64,000 bases of DNA from Zygnema cylindricum (GCA_037447655.1 JBBHKE010000099.1:252278-316277), one strand, 5' to 3'. Shown: positions 21,659-34,115, numbered from the stretch's first letter. Translations and numbers: made by a program. The notes: generated from the sequence alone by a model not told the origin.

Positions 21659-24600
21659 ATGACGCTCCTGCGATCGCCAGCCTCGCTCTTCCTGGCAGTC
21701 GTCGTTGCATCGTACGCATCGTACGGATCGTACGGCGTGCAAGCGCGCCTGCAGGACAACCTCGTCACGCAGTGGAATGAAGTCACGCAGACGGTAAAGA
21801 CACGCGGAATTTGCAAACCCTAATATGGCACACTGCCCTGTACTGTATTGTATATTATACTGGACTGTATTATATAGTATACTGTACTGTATTATATAGT
21901 GTACTGTATTATATTATATAGTATCTCCCGGTAATGAAAACCTGCGCTGCGGCTACTGCTGTTTGGAAACAACTGAAGCTTTCTCTCCATCCATGGATCG
22001 AACCGACACTAAAATATTAATTTACTATTATTGATATTATTACTGATTGCGTTTCTTGTTTCTATGGCATTTACGATTCAGTGATTTCCTTTTTTTTTTT
22101 TTTTTTTTTTGTCTTACCTTGTTATATTACTTATTGTATTATTAATTATAATAAATAAAATAATATATATAATATAATATTACTGTATTTTATGTCTTCC
22201 CTGCAGGCGATCCGGTCGGACAACCTTCCGCCGCCAACCGCCTGCCGGTACTTCGCCCTGGTCCACGTGGCCATCGTCCGTACGATCAAACTGTACGGCG
22301 CGAAAGCTGCCAAATATCCTGGAGCGCGGCTCGAACCTGCCGCAATATTCGCCGCGCATTACGTCTTGGCAGCGTACGGACGGCTGCTTTGCGACACTAT
22401 TTGGCGTTTCTGGCCGAAGCTTTTGCAGCAACAGCGTGAATCTTGCCAAGAGAGAGGGGAGAGCGAGAGAGAGAGAGGGAGGGAGAGGAGAGGAGAGGAA
22501 GAGAGAGGAGCGAGAGGAATAGGCAGAGAGAGAGGGAGGGAGAGAGGGAGGGAGAGAGGGAGGGAGAGAGGCACTCTCTCAAAACTTTCAAGTTTCGTAA
22601 CGCTTTATCAATCTGTACGGATGGTTACGTATTAGACTATTCTGCGACTGAAAAATTGTTAAATTGACCTGTGCAGCTCTCTCCCTCACTACCAATCCAC
22701 ACTATTTGATGTGTTGGCGGCATCTCAGCTCGCGGCTTTTTCCCTGACGCCGGCGCAAATGGCCGCCTCGAAAAATCTCGGAAAAGTGAAAGCGCTTTCG
22801 GCTCTAAGTAGCAGGTAGGTACGGTACGGTACTGTACTGTACTGTACTTTCGAATTCCCCTTTTGTCTTGTAGTTATTTTATGTATCTGTTAAGTGTTTA
22901 TTGTTCTCCAGGATTTCTTGTCATTATTCGACAGATACACCGATACGATGTTCCGCTATTAGCATCGATGTTTTTTTTTTTTTTTTTTTTCCCTGCTGTT
23001 AAAATTGATTTTTTTTCGGGGAAACCTCCATCGCAATTGTCGGATTAATAGCTGTCGGATTATTAATCGTCGGATTAATAACCGTCGGATTAGCAGCCGT
23101 CGGATTATTAGTCGTCGGATTAATAACCGTCGGATTAATGACCGTAGGATTAATAGCCGTCGGATTAATGACCGTCGGATTAATAGCCGTCGGATTATTA
23201 ATCGTCGGATTAATAGCCGTCGGATTATTAATCGTCGGATTAATAACCGTCGGATTAATGACCGTCGGATTAATAGCCGTTGGATTATTAATCGTCGGAT
23301 TAATAACCGTCGGAATAATGACCGTCGGATTAATAGCCGTCGGATTATTAATCGTCGGATTAATAACCGTCGGATTAATGACCGTCGGATTAATAGCCGT
23401 CGGATTATTGATCGTCGGATCAATTGCCGTCGGATTATTAATCGTCGAATTAATAGCCGTCGGATTATTAATCTTCGGATTAATAGCCGTCGGATTAATG
23501 ACCTTCGGATTAATAGCCGTCGGATTATTAATAATAATCGTCGGATTAATGACCGTCGGATTAATAGCCGTTGGATTAATAATCGTCGGATTAATAACCG
23601 TCGGATTAATAGCCGTCGGATTATTAATCGTCGGATTATTAATCGTCGGATTAATAGCCGTCGGATTATTAATCGTCGGATTAATAACCGTCGGATTAAT
23701 GACCGTCGGATTAATATCCGTTGGATTAATAATCGTCGGATTAATAACCGTCGGATTAATAGCCGTCGGATTATTAATCGTCGAATTAATAGCCGTCGGA
23801 TTATTAATCGTTGGATTAATAACCGTCGGATTAATGACCTTCAGATTAATAGCCGTCGGGCAATTAATAATAATAAAAGAAGAGTGTGTGCACGGAGAAA
23901 AATGAGGCTAAAGGCCGAAAATGCCATTTATGCTAATAGTGGTACACGGTGTACTTCTTATCGACACTTACCACTGAAATCTTGAATCAAATAAAACTGA
24001 AATTTCCAAATCTATTCTATCAATCGGAGTGCATTGTATTATTTTGTTCCATAGTAATTTCTTTTGTTTGACTACATTTGTTGTTTATGCATTGTATTTT
24101 ATTTTATTGAATTATGATGACCTTTTCATTACTGCTTTTATTGTTACTTACTGAACTTCATTGTATGAAAATGTCTTTATTTTAATATGTTTATTGTACG
24201 GTATTGCATTTTATTTTGTCGTTTTTTTCGGCAGAATTAATGATGGGAGTCAAGACTATGCCGGATTTGTACCCGGACCTCCAAACGGGACAAAAGGGCT
24301 GTACCAGTTCACTCCAGGACAAACATTTGCTCTTTATCCTCAACTTGGTCGTACATATCCGTACGTTGTGGGTCCCAAGGTTAGTAAACGACAAAACGAA
24401 GACAAAGTCAAAAAAGAGTTTTACAAAACATTTATGCTTTGGAAATTTGTACGGAAATGTTGTCAAAACTCCTCGGTGAATTGAATTTTGACAAATTGCT
24501 TTTCAAATTTCATATTTTTAAAGATTTTGTGCGGTACTGGTGACCTTAAAAAAAGTGGATACGCCACCTTATATGTCATGTTTGGCCTTTTTATGGATTT

Positions 24601-27167
24601 AAATGACGTCATCATTCCGGTCAGGTGAAAATTTTGACTAAAAATCAAATGTGGCTATCTTTTTTTTTGTTTTTTGCAGACATTCGATACATATTCTGGA
24701 CCATTCAAAGTGGGTTCTACCCCATATAACACCGATTTAGAGGAAGTAAAGCGTGTGGGTTCCTTAGACAGCCAAAATAGAACGGATTATGAGACAGAAA
24801 CGGCTTCTTTCTGGTCGGATGGTTCAGGTAAGGACAAAGAGAAAAAACAAAAAGTACAGTCAGATTATGATGTTTTTGTTTCCAGCAGTACCATCGGCTT
24901 ATTCTTTTATTGTTTTCTAAAAGGTCAATATATTCAATTTTATACGCGAGTGTAGGAAATTTAGCATGAAAAGGCGGACTTCTGGTCGGTTGGGTCACGT
25001 AAGGACAACAAAGCTGTCCAGATTATGTTGAGATTGTGTTTTGTTTGTTAGTTTTTTTTTTTTATTAATTTGTTCCCATTGTACGATTGTCTCGATGTAA
25101 GTTTAAAACGTGAAATGTTCAAAATGACCATTTGTTGAAACGAGAGAGTAGAGGAAAAAGAGAGAGAGTGAGAGAGAGGGAGTGAGAGGAAAAGAGAGTG
25201 GAGGAAAAAGAGAGAGAGGGAGAGAGAGGGAGTGAGAGGAAAAGAGTGGAGGCAAAAGGGAGAGAGTGAGAGAGAGGGAGTGAGAGGAAAAGAGAGGAGA
25301 GGTAAAAGGGAGAGAGGTAGGAAAACATGAACACAAAAGAGGAAAGAAATGGATGAAATCTGATGCCATTTGCATTCCCATATGGCTCACAAAGTTTCAA
25401 ATTTGGAGTAAATTCATACATCAAATGTGTGAAAAATGTTGGAACCTTTGTATGGTTTCCCCGTACAATTCACGTATTATATTATTTCTTCGAGTGTAAT
25501 ACGCTAATTGTAAAGGGATAATTATATTGTATCATAATATTTTGTTTTCTCGCATTCGAATTATAATTTCACCATTTTGGTTAATTACCATTTTTCAACC
25601 TCAGATTTACACCGTGTTAACGTCACAAATAGTCGTTAAGTGTCCCATGACTGGGTTTCACTAATTGTTTGTCTTATCTGTTTTGTCTTTTTGTGAGTCA
25701 GCCACATCTTCTCATGCTGGCCATTGGTTCCAAATAGCGAAAGAGGTTCTTTCCTCCTCTCTCTCTCTCTTCGAGGTCGCCCAAGCCTATGCCCTCATAG
25801 GAGTCGCCCAATTTGACGCTTTCGTCGCCGTCTTTTACCAAAAATACAAATATCGTTCTTGGAGACCGATAACTGCCATCAGGTGAGGCAATAGTTCAAA
25901 CAGAAGTACAATTGTACGTTTGTAATAGTACGGATTGGGTAGAGGGACGGGGGAAAAGTGAGGGAGATGGTGACTCTAAGTAGGCGGATAAACTTCTTTT
26001 GGAATGTATACACCACCACTCACCATAATTGGTGTGGATAGGAGATAGTAAGGCTCTCTTGTTTGTTATTCTTTGCATCAACCGCCAGAATTATTGTGGA
26101 ATGGGAGATAGTAAGGCTCAAAGTAATACATGTATGGGACAATGTTAAAGGGCTTATGTGGACAAATATATATATGTTTTCTCGTTAATTAGTGTGCTTC
26201 ACACTATACTAGAAGGTTGTCACTTTAATATTGGTAAGGTCAACATTAACTATAGTGCGAGTTGTAGTACATCTTTCATATCTAAAAATTTCTTTTTCCT
26301 TCTTTTCTTTACTTTCTTCTTTTCACGTCTCTTTCCTTCCCTCATTCCTCCAAATAATGTGCCTGAGCTCTTCTTTTATGTTACTATTGATTCTTTCCTT
26401 CAAAACATTTCCCGCACATCATCTTCACACTTTCTACTTTTGAATGTCTATATTGTCCTTTTTCTCCATTTCTCTATTGCTCATTCTTTTTCTCCTTGCA
26501 TCCCCCCATCCCTCCCTCTCCCTCCCTCCCTAGACAAGGCGACGGAGTCAATGAAGGAATCCCCGATTGGTCCCCACTTCTCCCCACCCCCCCCCATCCC
26601 GAATACCCGAGTGGACATTCCGTACTGGCGAGCTCCTCGGCCGTTATCATCGCCAAATATTTGAAAATGAAAGACATTTATACCCCTTTGCGCCCTTTTA
26701 CGGTTCGGTCGGAGGGAGGAGGCGGCCAATTCTCGCCGAGAAATTACACTTCTCTTGCGAGTTTGGCGGTGGAGGTTGGGAATAGTCGGTATGTGAAACT
26801 GTTTCATTTTTTATATATTTCTCTCTCTCTCTCCCTCTCTCTCTCTCCACACACACAGATATATATACACTTTTGCTTGGTTCTTAAAGTTTTTTGGAGT
26901 TTTTTGAAGTTTTTGGTGTTTTCTTTGGGATTTTTTAACGGTCTGTATGTGAAACTGTCCTTCAAAAAACGTAGTACAAATTGAGTTTTTAAACCGTTTT
27001 TTGGGTTTTCCAGTGTTTTTTGACGTGTTTTGGGATGATAGAAGTTCTTTTAGTTCTAATTAATTACTTTTTTCTTGTCAAATTTTCGCAGAGTTTTTCA
27101 AGGAGTGCATTTCCGAAAAGCGATTAACGACGGCTTTGACATCGGAAAAAAGGTCCGCAAAAATTAG
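21659..27167 (+). CDS. Vanadium-dependent haloperoxidase, 8 exons (VHPO-1)
   Basis: Spliced gene; exons 21659-21793, 22207-22373, 22677-22814, 24235-24379, 24680-24827, 25702-25882, 26534-26788, 27092-27167. All introns are GT-AG and every junction keeps frame, giving 414 residues. Residues 1 to about 29 look like a signal peptide. The family oxidises halides with hydrogen peroxide at a vanadate cofactor and shares its fold with PAP2 phosphatases. The three site motifs are present: K292-x6-R299-P300 (end of exon 6), P330-S-G-H333 (exon 7) and S389-R390-x5-H396 (spanning exons 7/8, ...GVHFRKA). The alpha-helical N-terminal part includes ACRYFALVHVAIVRTI. It ends with KKVRKN and a stop, 18 residues after the last His. 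Halide preference cannot be told. The start was chosen for the signal peptide and the upstream TATA box. An intron minisatellite and a MITE fragment sit between exons 3 and 4. Confidence 0.9.
21832..21925. repeat. tgtactgtattata-type microsatellite in VHPO-1 intron 1
   Basis: Degenerate tandem ctgta/ttatatag words in intron 1, followed by a T17 run near 22092-22110. Confidence 0.7.
22440..22570. repeat. GAGA purine tract in VHPO-1 intron 2
   Basis: Nearly pure A/G on the sense strand (gagagagagggagggag). It keeps long frames open, so apparent Arg/Glu-rich ORFs across it are artefacts. Confidence 0.85.
23030..23872. repeat. 15-bp minisatellite in VHPO-1 intron 3
   Basis: About 55 tandem copies of cggattaatagccgt and variants (ttaataacc, ttattaatc, ttaatgacc). 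The unit is a multiple of three, so both strands show long repetitive ORFs (Arg-Arg-Ile-Asn and Leu-Ile-Val-Gly types) that should not be annotated. Variants alternate in blocks of 30, 45 and 60 bp, a sign of higher-order duplication. Confidence 0.95.
23885..23957. mobile_element. M2 MITE right-end fragment in intron 3
   Basis: gtgcacggagaaaaatg... to gctaatagtggtacacggtgta matches the right arm of M2 copies (tgtacggagaaa...taatagcgatacacggtgta). The left arm is missing or replaced by the minisatellite. Confidence 0.55.
25138..25325. repeat. GA-rich tract in VHPO-1 intron 5
   Basis: gagagagtagaggaaaaagagagagag units of ~44-50 bp repeated four times, purine on the sense strand. Non-coding. 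Confidence 0.85.
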
Positions 27168-29260
27168 CTGTCTTTTTCTGCCACATGTGACGTCACATTT
27201 TGGTTGCTTTTGTCCGTTCTCCAAATTTTTTCCTTTTCTGCCATGTGTGACGTCACGATGTGGAGTGGAGAGGGGAGGGGAGGAGAGGGAAGAAGGAAGA
27301 GGGGAAGATGTTGTTTCTTTGTAGATAGAACCGTGTGGTTTTTGAGCATCTTTTATTTGTAATTGTTGGTCAATTATTTAAAAAAAGGTAAAAAAAAAAA
27401 AAAATGATTGAAAAATATTTGTCGGTACATAGAAGAATTTGAAGATTAGAAGGAGAATGGAAGGAAATTTTTGAGAAAAAGAAGGAGAGTTTGAGTTTGC
27501 GAGCTTTTGAGCTTTTTATGTTTTTTCTTTGTTTTTATTATGTTTTCTCTTACCTTATTTTCTTATTTTTTGTCCTATACTATTTTTTTTTACAGGTTGC
27601 CGTGATTGTTTATAAATCGGCTTCGAAAGTTTTTTAAGTTTCGAGTCACCGATGAGATCAATTCAAAAGGAATAATTAAATATTTTTGCGAATGTTTAAT
27701 ATTTTAATTACTTACTTTTAATTTGCATGACATGCAAACTAAAAGCTGACACTAATTCTTTTCATTTTCCTGCAAATTTTCTTTCGAAAAATAGTGTGGA
27801 AACGAGTTTAAATGACAAACTGAGACTGACAAGAGGGAGAAGGAGAGAGAGAGGGAATAATTCTATTCTTCTTATTTCGGTAGATAAGATTTTTATTTTT
27901 TCATTCTTAAAGTTTTCGGTTTCCTTAGAATTACAATTTTAAGTGGCTAATTTTCATGCTTTGGATTGTTATTTACTGTAGGGCGCTTTAGTTAGGTGAA
28001 GGGTTGGGTTGGTAGTTTTTATTCAAGTTTATTAAAGTTTTTGATGTCTTTTTATTTGTAAGCTTTTTTCAAGTCTTTTGTTTATCCTTTCTGCCTGAAA
28101 ATTAATTTTTGCAGTCGTCTTAGTTTTTGTCGTCGATCTCGTGTGTCATTTTTGCCTTCATTAGAGAGGAGGGAGAGAGAGAGAGAGGGAGAGGGAGGAG
28201 GGAGGAGAGGGAGAGACGGAGAGAAGGAAAGAGAGAGAGGGGGAGAGGGAAAGGGAGAGGGAGAGGGAGAGGGTGGAAGAGCTGTGAGGGGACGTCTTTT
28301 ACTCCACTCATGTACTCCGATGGTTTGCCATCTTTTTCAATGAAAGCCTGTTATTATTTTTAACTATTTAAATCTGTTTTTGTCAATTTATCAAATTTAC
28401 CGGCCGTCAGATCTAATTTGTTTCTGTATCCAATATTTAAGTGTTTTTAAGTACCTTTTTCTATGATTTTGCATGTGACACGTGTCTTAACTGCATTCAA
28501 GAAATAAATGAAGTTTTGTCGTGAAATTTTGGAATGTAAAAAATCATAATGTAAAACTTTTCCTGGAGGTTTATGGAGCTGAAGTGTGGGTTTGAGCTCA
28601 AGATTTTTTCCCAATTTTTTTTTTCCTCATTTGTGAATTAATTGAAACTAATTGCAACTGAAGAATTTTCAATTCAAAGTCAACAAAGGTGGTGACTGAA
28701 GGACACTCGCAAAAAACCACACGAAGACAAGAATGCGGAAAACTAGTCATGTTTTGATTTGTAATTAAAACAAAAAAAAAGACATTTGTTGATTTTTTGT
28801 TGGTTTTGTGCGATCTTTAGCGATTCATTTGTACTGGCGGACTTCACCTATTCGCACATTTGTGACGTGACGTGACACGACGAATTGAAGTGTACGGAAT
28901 TTGACGACGATTATGCCAACCTTTATTTTGTGTAAAAATGTATCAGAATCAAGGAGCGGCACACAGGTGGAAAACGACAAAACGGCAACATCTCATTGCA
29001 CCACTCAATTAGTCATTTCATCACAAGATGACACACAAAAAGGCATAAAGTGCATCAGAGCACTTTAGAACATTATCTTATGGAAATATCATGCAGATCA
29101 CTCTCTCATACTATCTCATAATTCACAGAAGCATCAACTTTATTACATCAAAACTCTGTATATTCTTTATTAGGAATCTTATCATAGAACATTAGAAAGG
29201 AGATTGCAGCTCTTATTAGAATTAGTTAGGGGAACAATCTTTATTACAATCGGGGCTCAT
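27168..29260. other. No gene; 3' flank of VHPO-1 with purine tract
   Basis: T-rich sequence downstream of the stop codon, with purine tracts at 27265-27305 and 28160-28275 (gagagagggagaggg). Nothing with coding character was recognised. A poly-A signal cannot be assigned uniquely. Confidence 0.5.
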
Positions 29261-29269
29261 TTTTGTTGT

Positions 29270-29420
29270 GATATGAAAGCTTTAGTACTCAGTATATGGG
29301 TCAGTGAGAGAGGGATTAGTACTAGAATATTTTTGGTATACACACTTTAGTACTGACTCCTAATAGTGTTACACTAGTATAAGGACAAAAGAGTGTACCG
29401 TACTTCTACAGGGACACGCA
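29270..29420 (+). repeat. Possible relic of the L1-family LTR
   Basis: The words gagagagggattagtactagaatatttttggta and accgtacttctacag resemble the L1 LTR around 8770-8830 (ttagagagggact...ttagaatatgtttggtaggtag) but in a different order. 29421-29929 has no recognised feature. Confidence 0.35.
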
Positions 29421-29929
29421 TCGGCATATGAGGTTTTTGCAGGTATTTCGGAATGGCGTCGACACTCACATACACGTGTCGTATATCGAACGAGCAGATT
29501 CGCAAAATCGGACGGACGAAGTTTGGACCGGACATTCGATAAATTTACTGTACGGATTCAGTATGGAACGTTGATTCGAATCGTTCGAATCGTGTTGATG
29601 GACGCGATTTGCGCGGGACCACAAGTGGCGAAGCAGGCTGTATGCCCTCAGGTGATTCGTACCGCACAATTACAGTCGGATGGACATTTGTGAACCATGC
29701 TGACTAAGCATCGATTTGAAATGGGGCCACAGATAAAGATTTGGACGCGTGTCGTCCAACGCGAAGATCTACTTTACATCTAACGACGATCTGCGAATTC
29801 GGAATTGACTTTCGGAATTGACTTGTACCAACGCTTACAGTTGTTTGGACGGATTCGCCAATTGCTGACTAAGCAAGTGGCACAATTTATGTACGACCAC
29901 TATTTGTATATATCTGATACAATTGTATT

Positions 29930-30150
29930 TTGTAGTGTTGTGTATCGCTAAAAAACTTATCACGATAACACCGATACCGATAGTTATCGGTTATCGAACG
30001 GTCAGAGGTACCGATATATCGGTCCGAGACCAACAAATTCCATATCAGCGATAACTATAAAAGTATATAGTACGCATACTATAGTACCTTATTAAATATT
30101 GTATTATGTTACTTACATTATATAGCGTGTCATGCCACGTGTACGATATT
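29930..30150 (-). repeat. Dispersed AT-rich repeat R1, copy 3 (inverted)
   Basis: Inverse of copies 1 and 2: starts gtattttgtagtgttgtgtatcg and ends gcgtgtcatgccacgtg. 30151-30780 after it contains no supportable gene. A 40-bp word (ccactatttgtatatatctg) at 29899 recurs at 30631. Confidence 0.7.
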
Positions 30151-30789
30151 GTTCCATAAATATTAACTGAAAATTATTACGGGCAACGCAACACAGAAAA
30201 TGTTGGCCGGTTAACTTAACAAAAAATTTTACGGTGACGTACGGAATTTACACACAAACTGGTCAACATGGAACGGAAAAAGGACGGCGGACATAAAGTA
30301 CAACAGACGCAAAATAATATTCTGCGCGCCGCCAGAATCTAACGGACTACTTAGAATGAAGAAGTACGAGCGGACGGCCAGCGTGAGCACTAACATCCTG
30401 GAATGGCTCTTTTGGCAGCTTGTGCCAAAAAGGTTGACAGATTGACACGTGGCTGGTGTCAAGTGGATCCTAAGGAATGAAGGGACAAAGCCTTGGCCTC
30501 CGATGTGAAAGGTACATCATTTTTATTGGAACCGTAACAAAACGGTACAGACGTCATGGCGGCGACTGTACTTTATGCGCGTCCGGGGAATAAGAGGTAT
30601 AGCTGAGTGTACTTGCCACAATTTATGTACGACCACTATTTGTATATATCTGAAACAACTGTATTTTGTATGTAGTGAATTAATTTTAAGGTTACAAAAT
30701 TAAATTAGGATAAAAGTCACAAGTAGGGTTTTGGACGTACTTCCGGTACAATAGACATACTGTTGACGTACACTGTCTTTATTAGTGTA

Positions 30790-32110
30790 TAGTACTTAGT
30801 TACACGTGTAGTTCCTTGATTAGTGTAGGAATCAGTTGATGACTCTTTGAGTATAAATTGTAGGACTTAGGGTAACCTTCCATCAGGCGTTCCCAGTAAT
30901 CGTACGAACACGTTTACTGGCACTAATATTTGTAACACCCTTCCATCAGGTCGTGCCAGTGAATGAGGTGTTAGATTGCGATTGGTACCACGTAGGACCT
31001 GTTGAGCCACCCGGGAATAATCATCATTTGCAAAAGGACAAAATCGCAGCTGCGTATGTGTACGGGCAGACGCCGATATAAATATCTAGTAGCGTCACGC
31101 TAATGTACAATCTGAACGTTCTTACGGTTGTTGTGGTATGAACGGCCACGAAAACCGTTACAAAATTAAAGTTTGTACAAATGTCCAAGAATGTACCATT
31201 TGTACGTGATCGCACATTTATGAAGGAGACGTCACAGGATGTCTTACAACCAAGTTTTTTTTTGTCGTCGAACAGGCTGGCTATACAACCAAGACTTATT
31301 TGTCGTCGAACAGGCTGGCTTTTATGTCACACGGTACACTCCAATTGCCACATGTAAGTTTATTGCTTCACGTCTGTCGTGGATCGACTCTGACTTTACA
31401 AGTGGACCAAAACACGCGTCCAGTAATCACAAACTCTCCTCCCGAGGACAGTAGGAGGAGACTAGCTACGTACTGGAAACATGAAGCGTTTGCGTCGAAA
31501 ATTGAAAATCGGACGGTGGTATTTTTCTCCAGGAAGTCTGGAGAATCTCAACGAATTTTTAGTAAACATCTTTTGAAAAAAAAAAAAAAAAAACAGTACG
31601 GCCTAGTACGGAAGGGTACTTTTTCCAGTAAACAACCCCACTTTTCGCCTGATGGAAGGTTACCCTTAGTTTATTTTTTAGTATCAGCTGAGTTTATCAA
31701 AGTAATGGCAGACTGTTTTTCTGCATCTTTGACCTGTCGGTGTGATCACTCTGATTGATATCTTGATATAAAACTTTGTGTGGGTGTTCTATGATATAGA
31801 AACTATATATGTGTGCTGTTTCATTCTGTTTTGCTGTTTCTGTAGAATTCTGTGAGGAGTCTACCTGGATTGGTTGGCAAGCTATCAACTGTTTTTGGGA
31901 AGCTCTGGAGCTCCTATCTTGTGGAATCCTTTGTGTATTTGGTTGTAATTTTGGGAGGTTTTCCAGTATATACTGCATACTGGTGCAGTTTGAACGACTT
32001 TTACTTATTGTGGAGTGATCTGTGTTGTGTGAAACACGGCTGTTTTGGGGTAGTCTGTGGGTATCTCCGTGAGTAATCCATGGTTGAAATAGGTTATGGA
32101 CAACAATTTT
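30790..32110 (+). repeat. Dispersed repeat L, copy interrupted by a MITE
   Basis: 30790-30866 and 31669-32110 together match 15060-15600. The interruption is the 796-bp TTA-flanked element at 30870-31665. Confidence 0.75.
30870..31665. mobile_element. Harbinger-like MITE H1 with TTA target duplication, 796 bp
   Basis: Ends GGGTAACCTTCCATCAGGCG and (inverse) the same 20 bases, flanked by TTA at 30867-30869 and 31666-31668. The other copy of repeat L has a single TTA at 15117-15119, so the insertion is directly demonstrated. Subterminal words cttccatcaggtcg recur internally near 30950. No transposase ORF. 3-bp TTA and GGG-starting TIRs are typical of PIF/Harbinger (Tourist-like). Confidence 0.88.
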
Positions 32111-32157
32111 CGCTTACGCCTCTTGGCCCCTTGACAATAACTACATTTCCTAAGTTG

Positions 32158-32262
32158 CTCAAACCTATCTACTCTATTGGTTTGTTTCTATGCTTCTCCC
32201 ATTGCTTTATCAAACCTATCTACTCTATTAGTTCGTTTCTATGCTTCTCCAATTGCTTTCTA
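32158..32262. repeat. 51-bp tandem duplication
   Basis: caaacctatctactctatt...gcttctcc(c/a)attgcttt occurs twice in tandem. Confidence 0.85.
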
Positions 32263-32544
32263 CAAAGTGGTTCGTACAGGCTAAGTTTCGCTATGTTTAG
32301 GTGTCATGTGTTTATAAGTCGTGTGTGCACTGGCTTATATAACTGTGTAAACTTAACATTTTTATGTTTCGAATGTATCACCTTGTAGCAGTTTCCATTT
32401 GTGAACAGAATTTAGCATGGTGACATAAAATAACCACCATATCATATTATTACTGTAGATATTAGTTGAATTTGTCGCTTTAACAAATTTTGTCGACTTG
32501 TTGAAATCCCTCAACTTTGTTGTATACTGGTGGATGTCAGACGG

Positions 32545-32645
32545 AGCCACCGGGGATACTTTACATGTCAGACGGAGCGTCTGGGGATACTTTATATTAA
32601 CATGCATCTAGTGGGGATACTTTATATTAACATGCATCTAGTGTG
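32545..32645. repeat. Short tandem repeats (ggggatacttta)
   Basis: Two perfect 30-bp copies of ggggatactttatattaaca plus catgcatcta, preceded by two variant units starting gtcagacggagc. Non-coding. Confidence 0.85.
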
Positions 32646-32880
32646 ACATGCGACACATGTCATGTACGACGTGTAGGCATATGATCACTTGCTGGAGGTG
32701 GATATTTTTTTCTTTTTCACGTGTATCAATGCTACACGACCAGTGTGAAGTAACTCTCCTCCCGAGGAGGAGAGTTGCTTCACCCTAGATAATTTGCGCG
32801 ATCGCACATCCAATGGTCAATACTTACGCCTCTAATATTGAATAATATTGATAGCTATCCGATAAACATGTTTTGTCTAA

Positions 32881-33394
32881 AGCCTCGTCTCCATCAAGCG
32901 TTGACAGTAATGGTACAGATATGTATAGTGTCATTAATATTTCGTTCACTTCTCCATCAGGTCGTATCACCAAGGAATCTATCGCGTATGTGCTTTATTT
33001 TTATTAGATACATGTAGGTTTTTTCTTTGTTTTTTTTTTGGATTTTATTCTCGTATATTCGAAGGTGCGTGGCGTATGCCACATATAGCGTTCCTATCTG
33101 ACATCTATCGCGACCTTTCCATGTGTAGAAATTTTACACGTCTAGTGTCTTGCTAGTCTCCTCCCTACGGAGACTAGCTAGAAATTGGATAAAATAACCG
33201 CTTGCTTCGAAAACACATAGTCACACGGTCGACATTATCACCCAAATGTTTGGTGAATCTTGATGAATCTCCAATAATCATGTTTTATTAAAAAAAAAAA
33301 AACAATACGACACTGTATGAAAATGAGTTGTTCCTCTACGAAAATGCACTTTTAGTGTAACAGACCTCACTTTTCGCCTGATAGGAGTTCACCC
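32881..33394. mobile_element. Harbinger-like MITE H1, second copy, 514 bp
   Basis: Left AGCCTCGTCTCCATCAAGCG and right (inverse) GGGTGAACTCCTATCAGGCG form imperfect TIRs flanked by TAA at 32878-32880 and 33395-33397. It shares internal cctccc(t/g)acggagactagcta words with 30870-31665. A further H1-like right end (ggaatcttacccttaa) follows at about 33460-33477. Confidence 0.7.
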
Positions 33395-33476
33395 TAACAA
33401 AAAAATAGTACGAATCTGTACAAAAATGTACGGCTTCCAGTAAACAATCATGCATTTCCTCTATTGGAATCTTACC

Positions 33477-33662
33477 CTTAAAACATATTTTTTACGTACA
33501 AGCTTATCGAATTATGGATCTGACGGTTGTGATTAAAGCCTAAGATTCCCGCCTTTCGATAGGCGGTCTCCATGTGAAAATCGGACAATAGTGTACGGAG
33601 AGAGAATGTTTTAACTTTCAAGTGACCAAAAAATTATCAACACTAAAAGCGATACATGGTAA
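33477..33662. mobile_element. M2 MITE, truncated copy
   Basis: ttaaaacatattttttacgtac...gatctgacggttg...gtgtacggagagagaatgttttaa...gcgatacatgg aligns to 19560-19752. The left TIR end is missing. Confidence 0.6.
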
Positions 33663-33899
33663 GCCTACAGCCAAGTATTACTGATTCGTGCCTTGTTTCG
33701 ATTTCTTGTCTTCATGTACTTTCAAACGATATTTCCTTTTGATCCTTGGTCTTCTCTTCCGTGTCAGCTTCCACCCTGTAATCTGATTGTTTTTGTCATT
33801 TTCAGTCAAAAATGCACATTTTTTCATGTTTTTGTAAGAATTTGTCGCTTTGGCAAATTTTGTCGGCTTGCAGCCATCCCTAAATTTTGTCGTATACTA

Positions 33900-34115
33900 C
33901 ACCGTGAATCGCTATTAGCTTCAATGTTTATTTCGCCACTTAAAACATCTTTTTCCATACACAATTGTAGGATCATAGATCTGACTGTTGCGATTAAAAG
34001 GTAGTATTCTCAGCTTGCTATTGGCGGTCTCAAATTGAAAATCCAGCAAGTGTGTACGGAGAAAATATGTTTTAAGTGGCGAAAACAACATTGACACTAA
34101 TAACTATTCATGGTG
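33900..34115. mobile_element. M2 MITE, 216 bp
   Basis: TA at 33898-33899, CACCGTGAATCGCTATTAGC at the left; the right end read inversely is CACCATGAATAGTTATTAGTG, followed by TA. TIRs extend about 60 bp inward (cgccacttaaaacat on both arms), so the element can fold almost end to end. Confidence 0.85.

Noticed and set aside
22359-22667. Arg/Glu-rich or Ser/Leu/Pro-rich ORFs in GAGA tracts (also 28120-28363, 56788-57239, 57535-58105, 58452-59024)
   Set aside because: Purine/pyrimidine microsatellites lack stops in several frames; no family resemblance.
23005-23985. Long repetitive ORFs on both strands (326 and 255 codons plus, 154 minus)
   Set aside because: Products of a 15-bp array whose unit is a multiple of three; they sit in an intron of VHPO-1.
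30870-31665. Telomere-type repeat because ends read TTAGGG
   Set aside because: TTAGGG arises only from the TTA target duplication plus a GGG-starting terminus; no tandem array.
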